From Caryophanales bacterium UBA3631 (GTDB lineage: Bacteria; Bacillota_I; Bacilli_A; RF39; UBA660), in contig DFLA01000034.1 of assembly GCA_002374055.1 (NCBI GenBank), positions 1-5,077 on the forward strand: a stretch of DNA of 5,077 nucleotides, given 5' to 3'. The notes under the pieces were generated by a model. It had not been told where the DNA came from, ran no database searches, and was given only the letters and a program-made list of their open reading frames with translations. This document shows, piece by piece, positions 1-4,482 of this stretch (the stretch's first letter is position 1; the number at the start of each line of letters is the position of its first letter). Made by a program: the position numbers and the translations under genes.

Positions 1-2466
1 TTTTTTCCCTGAGCCACATGGACATGGATCATTACGACCTACTTTAGTACTTTTCTTTGGAGTTTTCTTAGCAACTTTACTTTCATCATCAGCAGCTTTT
101 CCTTTTGCTACTTCCTTTCTCTCAGCATTTTGTCTAACCTCAGCTTTAAGTAAGAACATAGTAGTTTCCTTATCAATAGTATCTAATAAATCTTCAAATA
201 ATTCATAACCTTCAGTAGTATATGCACGTAATGGATTTTCCTGAGCATATCCTCTTAAATGAATACCTTCCTTAAGAATACTCATAGTATTAATATGTTC
301 CATCCAATGAGTATCCATAACTCTTAAAGAAATAGCTCTTTCAAACTCAGAAACAATCTCACTAGGTATAGTAGATAATTTTTCCTCATACTCAGAAATA
401 ACTTTATCAGTTAAAACATTAGTAACACTTTCAGTACTTTGATCATCTAAATCATCAATAGAAACATCATTTTTAACAACTTGATTAATAGATTCAATAA
501 TTTCTGTTATATCCTTCAAAGTTAAATAACCTTCTGGAGCTAAATGATCTTCAACTAAAGCAGAAACATAATTTTTAATTGACTCAATAACTACACTATG
601 AATATCATCAGTATCTAATATTTCATTACGCATAGAATAAATTGTTTCTCTTTGCTTATTAATAACATCATCATATTGTAATATAGTCTTTCTCATATCA
701 TAGTTATTACCTTCAATTCTCTTTTGAGCAGTCTCAACAGAAGAAGATAACATTTTATTTCTAATAGACATATCATCAGTAAAACCAACACGTTGTAAAA
801 TCATTTTAGCCCTATCAGTACCAAAACGAACTAATAAATCATCCTCAAAAGAAACACAGAATTGAGAGAATCCAGGATCACCCTGACGACCAGAACGACC
901 TCTTAACTGATTATCAATACGACGAGACTCATGACGTTCAGTACCAATAACAGCTAAACCACCTAAAGCCTTAACCTCATCAGTCAACTTAATATCAGTA
1001 CCACGACCAGCCATATTAGTAGCAATAGTAACAGCACCCTTACTACCAGCATTAGCAATTATTTCCGCTTCACGAGCATGATTCTTAGCATTTAATACTT
1101 CATGAGGAATATGTTCCTTCTTTAACATATCAGATAATAACTCACTAGTTTCAACAGCAATAGTACCAACTAAAACTGGTTGACCTTTAGCATGTCTCTC
1201 CTTAATTTCTTTAACAATAGCTTTGTATTTACCCTTTTTAGTAGCAAATAATAAATCACCAAAATCCTCACGAATAACAGGTTTATTAGTAGGAATTTGA
1301 ATAACATACATGTTATAAATATCTCTAAATTCCTCTTCCTCAGTCTTAGCAGTACCAGTCATACCAGAAATTTTCTTATACATTCTAAATAAATTTTGGA
1401 AAGTAATAGTAGCTAAAGTCTTAGTCTCCTCTTGAATTTGAACACCTTCCTTAGCTTCAATAGCTTGATGCAAACCATCAGAATAATTACGTCCCTTCAT
1501 TAAACGACCAGTAAATGGATCAACTATAATAACCTCACCATTTTCAACAACATAATCAAAATCCCTCTTCATAGCAAAATTAGCTCGAAGCGCCTGATTA
1601 ATAAAATGAACTAAAGTTGAATTATTAATATCATATAAATTGCCAACTCTAAAATACTTTTCAGCCTCACTCACACCCTTATCATCAAGAGTAACAGCCT
1701 TTAACTTCTCATCATAAACATAACCATCATTTTCTCTTAATTTCTTAGCAAAACCATCAGCTTGTTTATATAAATTAGCAGAATGCATAGAACCACCAGA
1801 AATAATTAAAGGAGTTCTAGCCTCATCAATTAAAATAGAGTCAACCTCATCAACAATAACAAAATTGAAAGGTCTCATAACACGATCACTAGCCTTAATA
1901 ACCATGTTATCCCTTAAATAATCAAAACCAATTTCATTATTAGTAGAATACATAATATCAGAATTATATGCTTGCTTCTTCTCTTCAATACTAGAATCTC
2001 TATAATTCTTTCCAACAGTAAGTCCTAAAAAATTATAAACCTTACCCATCCAGTCAGCAGCAACACCAACCAAATACTCATTAACAGTAACAATATGAAC
2101 ACCCTCACCAGTCAAAGCATTCAAATAAGCAGGCATAGTACATGTCAAAGTCTTACCTTCACCAGTCTTCATTTCAGCAATATTACCATAATGAATTGCT
2201 AAACCACCTAAGATTTGAACAAAGAAAGGTTTCTCACCAATAGTACGATAAGCAGCCTCACGAGCAGTCGCGAAAGCTTCAACCTTAATATCTTCTAATG
2301 TCTCACCATTAGCAAGTCTTTCCTTAAATTCAGCGGTTTTTCCCTTTAATTCATCATCACTTAATTTACTATATACAGAGTCCAAAGCATCAATCTCACG
2401 AGCAATAGCCTCAAACTTTTGTAACTCCTTATATTCATGGTCAAATATCTTCTTAAAAAACTTCAT
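1..2466 (-). CDS. secA: SecA preprotein translocase ATPase (3' end cut by window edge)
   Basis: SecA is the motor ATPase that pushes unfolded preproteins through the SecYEG channel at the membrane. The frame stays open for 822 codons with no stop or frameshift. Seen in order: Walker A MKTGEGKT (99-106), STNNEIGFDYLRDNM (174-188), Walker B VIVDEVDS (203-210) followed by ILIDEARTPLIISGG, DPFTGRLMKGR (316-326), SGMTGTA (367-373), TNMAGRGTDIKL (483-494), QLRGRSGRQGDPG (520-532), the scaffold/wing region with MDTHWMEH (717-724), a Lys-rich linker, and the zinc-binding tail GRNDPCPCGSGKK (810-822). The family's tail normally continues a few residues with two more metal ligands, so only about eight codons plus the stop are missing. 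Start chosen at 2466 because AAGGAAGGG (2472-2480) sits 5 nt upstream and the protein opens with the family-typical MKFFKKIFD. One oddity: the usually conserved YLAxRD motif reads YLVGVAAD (residues 131-138). In many firmicutes prfB follows secA; that would lie left of the window. Confidence 0.98.
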   Translation of the reverse strand, partial: MKFFKKIFDHEYKELQKFEAIAREIDALDSVYSKLSDDELKGKTAEFKERLANGETLEDIKVEAFATAREAAYRTIGEKPFFVQILGGLAIHYGNIAEMKTGEGKTLTCTMPAYLNALTGEGVHIVTVNEYLVGVAADWMGKVYNFLGLTVGKNYRDSSIEEKKQAYNSDIMYSTNNEIGFDYLRDNMVIKASDRVMRPFNFVIVDEVDSILIDEARTPLIISGGSMHSANLYKQADGFAKKLRENDGYVYDEKLKAVTLDDKGVSEAEKYFRVGNLYDINNSTLVHFINQALRANFAMKRDFDYVVENGEVIIVDPFTGRLMKGRNYSDGLHQAIEAKEGVQIQEETKTLATITFQNLFRMYKKISGMTGTAKTEEEEFRDIYNMYVIQIPTNKPVIREDFGDLLFATKKGKYKAIVKEIKERHAKGQPVLVGTIAVETSELLSDMLKKEHIPHEVLNAKNHAREAEIIANAGSKGAVTIATNMAGRGTDIKLTDEVKALGGLAVIGTERHESRRIDNQLRGRSGRQGDPGFSQFCVSFEDDLLVRFGTDRAKMILQRVGFTDDMSIRNKMLSSSVETAQKRIEGNNYDMRKTILQYDDVINKQRETIYSMRNEILDTDDIHSVVIESIKNYVSALVEDHLAPEGYLTLKDITEIIESINQVVKNDVSIDDLDDQSTESVTNVLTDKVISEYEEKLSTIPSEIVSEFERAISLRVMDTHWMEHINTMSILKEGIHLRGYAQENPLRAYTTEGYELFEDLLDTIDKETTMFLLKAEVRQNAERKEVAKGKAADDESKVAKKTPKKSTKVGRNDPCPCGSGKK

Positions 2467-2544
2467 CTTGACCCTTCCTTTCTAAATTTTCTTAATACAT
2501 TAAACATTTTATCAAAAAAATTAAAAAAATAATAGCATTTCAAG
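2467..2544 (-). promoter_or_regulatory. secA leader and possible promoter
   Basis: This is the 78 bp between the hpf terminator and the secA start. On the minus strand it contains TTGAAA (2543-2538), two runs of seven T, a TAAAAT -10-like hexamer (2511-2506) and the AAGGAAGGG ribosome binding site (2480-2472). The TAAAAT box leaves a leader of about 33 nt, which is plausible, but no good -35 lies 16-18 bp upstream: TTGAAA is 26 bp away. The promoter is therefore tentative. secA could instead depend partly on read-through from hpf. Confidence 0.3.
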
Positions 2545-2567
2545 AAAAAAAGGCAATTATTTTGCCT
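2545..2567 (-). terminator. Intrinsic terminator of hpf, overlapping its last codons
   Basis: Read on the minus strand, AGGCAA (2567-2562), loop AATAA (2561-2557), TTGCCT (2556-2551), then a T run (2550-2545). This is a perfect 6-bp stem followed by U's. The 5' arm encodes the last residues of HPF and the stop codon TAA is in the loop. It should separate hpf from secA at least partly. Confidence 0.8.
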
Positions 2568-3078
2568 CTATTAATCCATAACCACCATCTTTACGTTTAT
2601 AAACAACACATAATTCACTAGTTTTATCATTTTTAAACAAGAAGAAATCGTGACCAACTAGCTCCATTTGTAAGATAGCCTCCTCCTCATTCATAGGTTT
2701 AGTATCAATAACCTTTCTCTTAACAATAACATCATCAACATCTTCTGATGAATCAACTTCAAAATCATTAAAAATAATTGTTTGTTTTAAATTTTTACGA
2801 ACCTTAGTCTTATTCTTACGAATCTGACGCTCTAACTTATCAGACACCAAATCAATAGCAGCATATAAATCAACATGCTTCTCCTCTGCTCGTAAAACAA
2901 CTTTATTAGCAGGAATAGTCACTTCAACAATTTGTTCCTTACCACGAACCCTCAAATTAACAGTAGCAGTTAAATCAGTATCCTTAAAATACTTATCCAA
3001 CCTACCAATCTTAGATTCAACATAAGACCTAATTGAATCAGTAACATCAATATTTTTTCCATGAATATTAAACTTCAT
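2557..3078 (-). CDS. hpf: Long-form ribosome hibernation-promoting factor (HPF/RaiA family)
   Basis: Long HPF binds the 30S decoding region and dimerises ribosomes into inactive 100S particles in stationary phase or stress. The 173-residue length fits the long firmicute form. The N-terminal S30AE domain spans about residues 1-100, opening MKFNIHGKNIDVTDSIRSYV and containing DLYAAIDLVSDKLERQIRK (70-88), with a Lys/Arg-rich stretch at 82-97 suited to rRNA contact. An acidic linker follows (about 104-116), then the C-terminal dimerisation domain (about 118-173) with KPMNEEEAILQMELVGHDFF and VVYKRKDGGYGLIE. Start fixed by GGGAGG (3092-3087), 8 nt upstream. Its neighbour downstream is secA, the usual firmicute order. 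It sits between the csp terminator and its own terminator, so it is probably monocistronic. Nothing looks broken. Confidence 0.97.
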   Translation of the reverse strand: MKFNIHGKNIDVTDSIRSYVESKIGRLDKYFKDTDLTATVNLRVRGKEQIVEVTIPANKVVLRAEEKHVDLYAAIDLVSDKLERQIRKNKTKVRKNLKQTIIFNDFEVDSSEDVDDVIVKRKVIDTKPMNEEEAILQMELVGHDFFLFKNDKTSELCVVYKRKDGGYGLIEAK

Positions 3079-3086
3079 AATATCAT

Positions 3087-3127
3087 CCTCCCAATATAAT
3101 TATAACATTAATAAAAAAACAATTAAA
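3087..3127 (-). promoter_or_regulatory. Ribosome binding site and tentative promoter of hpf
   Basis: A perfect TATAAT lies at 3104-3099 on the minus strand, with GGGAGG ribosome binding site at 3092-3087. The csp terminator lies just upstream, so a promoter is needed in this gap. The -35 region at about 3127-3122 reads TTTAAT, a poor match. If TATAAT is the real -10, transcription would start almost at the Shine-Dalgarno sequence, so the real start may be farther upstream. The binding site is firm; the promoter is weakly supported. Confidence 0.4.
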
Positions 3128-3146
3128 TAAAATTCACAAAAATATC

Positions 3147-3176
3147 AAAAAAAAACTACTATACCAAAGCAGTTTT
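3147..3176 (-). terminator. Intrinsic terminator of csp, overlapping its last codons
   Basis: On the minus strand AAAACTGCT (3176-3168) pairs with AGTAGTTTT (3160-3152) through nine pairs, one of them G-U, around a 7-nt loop TTGGTAT. The 3' arm ends in a T run that continues to 3147. The last codons of csp (K-T-A) lie in the 5' arm, and the stop TAG (3161-3159) spans the loop/3' arm boundary. Confidence 0.8.
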
Positions 3177-3371
3177 AATTTCAACAACATTCTTAGCTTG
3201 CAAGCCTTTATCAGTTCTAACTAATTCAAATTCAACATATTGACCTTCAACTAAAGTCTTATATCCACTTGAAAGTATTGATGAATAATGAACAAAAATA
3301 TCCTCACCCTCCTTATATTCGATAAAACCAAACCCCTTATCATTATTGAACCATTTTACTTTACCTTTCAT
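3159..3371 (-). CDS. Cold-shock protein (CspA/CspB family)
   Basis: A 70-residue single cold-shock domain protein, the normal family size. It binds single-stranded RNA and DNA in the cytoplasm and melts RNA secondary structure, which helps translation at low temperature or during growth shifts. Seen: MKGKVKWFNNDKGFGFIE, with RNP1 KGFGFIE (12-18), RNP2-like DIFVHYS (24-30), and the conserved aromatic set W7, F8, F14, F16, F26, H28. The reading frame stays open upstream to an ATG at 3467, but I start at 3371. That gives the canonical N-terminus and has GGGAG (3385-3381) 9 nt upstream, while the upstream ATG has no binding site. It is followed by its own terminator and is divergent from agrB. 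A more exact paralogue name cannot be given from sequence alone. Confidence 0.96.
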   Translation of the reverse strand: MKGKVKWFNNDKGFGFIEYKEGEDIFVHYSSILSSGYKTLVEGQYVEFELVRTDKGLQAKNVVEIKTALV

Positions 3372-3496
3372 ATCAAAAATCTCCCTTCTAGTAAAATCGC
3401 TTACATTAAAAATATACATCATTTCACATAGTAAATTCAATAAAAACGAATCATCAAAATTCGACATATTTTTTACCGTGCAACATTACCATTATA
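3372..3496 (-). promoter_or_regulatory. csp promoter and long 5' leader
   Basis: A perfect TATAAT lies at 3496-3491 on the minus strand, putting transcription start near 3484 and giving a leader of about 113 nt. Long leaders are typical of cold-shock genes, where they act in mRNA stability and cold-dependent translation. The -35 region is poor: TTGTCT is only 13 bp and TTGTCG 23 bp upstream. The leader holds a small hairpin, CGAAT/ATTCG (3463-3459 with 3451-3447) followed by five T's, and ends with GGGAG (3385-3381). No Rho-independent terminator strong enough to block transcription is seen. Confidence 0.5.
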
Positions 3497-3613
3497 CTAC
3501 GAAAAAAATAGACAAATTTCGACAAAAACTTAAACAATCAAAAACATGACACAAAACGCAATTTCTATTAACAAAAAATTAATTATAAAAAATTAAAGTA
3601 ACATATTTTACAT

Positions 3614-3648
3614 TAAAAACCGAGAAAAAAATTTCAATAAAAAACCGA
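3614..3648 (+). repeat. Direct repeat pair upstream of agrB, candidate operator
   Basis: TAAAAACCGA (3614-3623) and TAAAAAACCGA (3638-3648) share the AAAACCGA core, with the cores 25 bp apart. The second copy lies 2 bp before the presumed agrB -10 box. Read on the minus strand the core is TCGGTTTT, which loosely resembles the GTT-centred direct repeats bound by LytTR regulators such as AgrA. The usual spacing for those is nearer 21-22 bp, so the assignment to AgrA is a guess. The repeat itself is plain in the sequence. Confidence 0.5.
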
Positions 3649-3650
3649 AT

Positions 3651-3668
3651 TATACTGTCATCAAGAGG
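3651..3668 (+). promoter_or_regulatory. Presumed agrB -10 box and ribosome binding site
   Basis: TATACT (3651-3656) is a good -10 hexamer, and AGAGG (3664-3668) is a modest ribosome binding site 8 nt before the agrB ATG. The -35 position (about 3628-3633, AAAATT) does not match consensus. A missing -35 fits a promoter that needs an activator, as agr promoters do in staphylococci. The leader would be only about 14 nt. Confidence 0.45.
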
Positions 3669-3676
3669 TACGAAAT

Positions 3677-4291
3677 ATGAGGAAGTTTATAATTGAAAAT
3701 TGCATGGACATCATAATAAAAAATAAAAATTATGACAAAATCAAATTACAAGAAATAAAATATGGACTTGAAACATTATACCTTACTTTTAGTAAACTAA
3801 TAATTATTGGAACAATCGCAATAATATTAGGAATATTCAAAGAATTAATTATATTTCTATTAATATATAATATTATGAGAATACCTTCATTTGGATTACA
3901 CGCAACAAAAAGTTGGATATGCCTGTTATCATCAACAATAATATTTATTGGATTACCACTACTTATGAAAATAATAACACTTAAAAAATTAGAAAAAATA
4001 ATAATAGGAATAATATCAATTATTGGAATAACATTATTCTCACCAGCAGATACACATAAAAGACCAATAATCAATAAAAAAAGAAGAAAAATATACAAAA
4101 TATCATCATTTGCAATAGCATCAATATATATAATTCTATGTATATTAATCAAAAATAATTACATATCAAACTGCTTTATTTTTTCAACAATACTACAAAA
4201 TGTACTAATATCTCCAATTACATATAAATTATTTAAAATGCCTTATAACAATTATAAGACATATATTAAAACTCATGGTTTAAATTATTAA
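3677..4291 (+). CDS. agrB: AgrB-family accessory gene regulator protease
   Basis: AgrB is a membrane cysteine endopeptidase that removes the C-terminal tail of AgrD and forms the thiolactone ring of the autoinducing peptide. Length is 204 residues, normal for the family. The catalytic pair is visible: R68, G73, H75 and C82 in RIPSFGLHATKSWIC, with the same His-to-Cys spacing of seven as in Staphylococcus AgrB (H77, C84). The family block SPADTHKRP (122-130), followed by basic KKRRK (134-138), is also present. Hydrophobic segments lie at about 36-52, 55-67, 81-97, 107-121, 142-158 and 163-182, fitting a polytopic protein. Start at 3677 has a binding site; the next ATG (residue 10) does not. 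It is extremely Ile-rich (49 of 204), mostly ATA codons. The second Gly of the usual GGxHA is present, but the first is F72. agrD follows 32 nt downstream. Confidence 0.94.
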   Translation: MRKFIIENCMDIIIKNKNYDKIKLQEIKYGLETLYLTFSKLIIIGTIAIILGIFKELIIFLLIYNIMRIPSFGLHATKSWICLLSSTIIFIGLPLLMKIITLKKLEKIIIGIISIIGITLFSPADTHKRPIINKKRRKIYKISSFAIASIYIILCILIKNNYISNCFIFSTILQNVLISPITYKLFKMPYNNYKTYIKTHGLNY

Positions 4292-4300
4292 TTTAAACAT
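4275..4300 (+). other. Hairpin between agrB and agrD
   Basis: GTTTAAAT (4278-4285) and ATTTAAAC (4291-4298) form a perfect 8-bp stem around a 5-nt loop TATTA. AT on each side (4275-4276 with 4299-4300) adds two pairs around a bulged G. It straddles the agrB stop codon (4289-4291) and ends 10 nt before the agrD binding site. No U run follows, so it is not an intrinsic terminator. It could protect or mark a processed agrD mRNA, or limit access to the agrD start. Confidence 0.5.
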
Positions 4301-4310
4301 AAAGAATAAA

Positions 4311-4317
4311 AGGAGGG
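4311..4317 (+). promoter_or_regulatory. Strong ribosome binding site of agrD
   Basis: AGGAGGG lies 6 nt before the agrD ATG and closely matches the anti-Shine-Dalgarno. It is clearly stronger than the AGAGG of agrB, which suggests the peptide is made in excess over its processing enzyme. It also fixes the start of this very short gene. Confidence 0.85.
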
Positions 4318-4323
4318 ATAAAA

Positions 4324-4443
4324 ATGGAATTCATAGCTAATTTAATTGCAAACATCGGTGGTGTAGCTGCTGAAACTGGTTCAAAAGCATGTATCTTAGT
4401 TATCTTCGATGAACCAGAATGCCCAGAAAGCTTAATCAAATAA
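4324..4443 (+). CDS. agrD: AgrD-family cyclic lactone autoinducer peptide precursor
   Basis: A 39-residue precursor with the three AgrD parts. An amphipathic N-terminal helix, MEFIANLIANIGGVAAETG (1-19), should anchor it to the membrane. The peptide core SKACILVIF (20-28) has the ring Cys at C23. The acidic, Pro-containing tail DEPECPESLIK (29-39) is the element AgrB recognises and removes; DEP-x-x-P-E-x-L is the family pattern. If the ring has the usual five residues it is C23-I27 and cleavage falls before F28. If cleavage falls directly before D29, as in S. aureus, the ring would have six residues. A second Cys (C33) sits in the tail. The strong ribosome binding site, the position right after agrB and the terminator just behind it all support the call. 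Codons are richer in C-ending forms than in agrB. Confidence 0.93.
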   Translation: MEFIANLIANIGGVAAETGSKACILVIFDEPECPESLIK

Positions 4444-4448
4444 TAATT

Positions 4449-4482
4449 AAAAAATACTTAGATTAATTTCTAAGTATTTTTT
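4449..4482. terminator. Bidirectional terminator shared by agrD and the sensor kinase
   Basis: AAAAAATACTTAG (4449-4461) and CTAAGTATTTTTT (4470-4482) form a perfect 13-bp stem with an 8-nt loop ATTAATTT. Because the stem has an A run on one side and a T run on the other, it terminates from both directions. It begins 5 nt after the agrD stop and contains the stop codon TAG (4472-4470) of the converging kinase gene. Confidence 0.88.

Larger units (their letters stand above)
3372..3676. other. Divergent csp-agrB intergenic region
   Basis: This 305-bp gap has no credible gene. From left to right it holds the csp leader and its -10 box (3372-3496), a 10-bp-phased pair of GACAAA (3511 and 3521), a very A-rich tract (about 3535-3610) with near-repeats of AAAAAATTAA (3573-3582, 3587-3596), and the direct repeat pair and -10 box of agrB (3614-3656). 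The octamer ATTATACT occurs at 3491-3498 and 3649-3656 and reads as a -10 element on both strands. Short ORFs here are shadows without ribosome binding sites. Confidence 0.7.

Noticed and set aside
3372..3467. N-terminal extension of the cold-shock protein from ATG at 3467
   Set aside because: No ribosome binding site precedes 3467, the added 32 residues match nothing in the family, and the ATG at 3371 has GGGAG at good spacing and gives the canonical MKGKVKWF start.
3346..3549. 67-residue plus-strand ORF across the csp start and leader
   Set aside because: It overlaps the csp coding start and promoter on the other strand, has no ribosome binding site and no recognisable protein features; it is a shadow in AT-rich DNA.
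3573..3596. Repeated AAAAAATTAA as a possible iteron or binding site
   Set aside because: The sequence is almost pure A/T in an A-rich tract, where such repeats arise by chance. No spacing series or longer array follows.
3730..4152. 140-residue minus-strand ORF inside agrB
   Set aside because: It is antisense to a clear AgrB gene with intact catalytic residues. Its Ile-rich translation simply mirrors the repetitive ATA/AAT codons of agrB.
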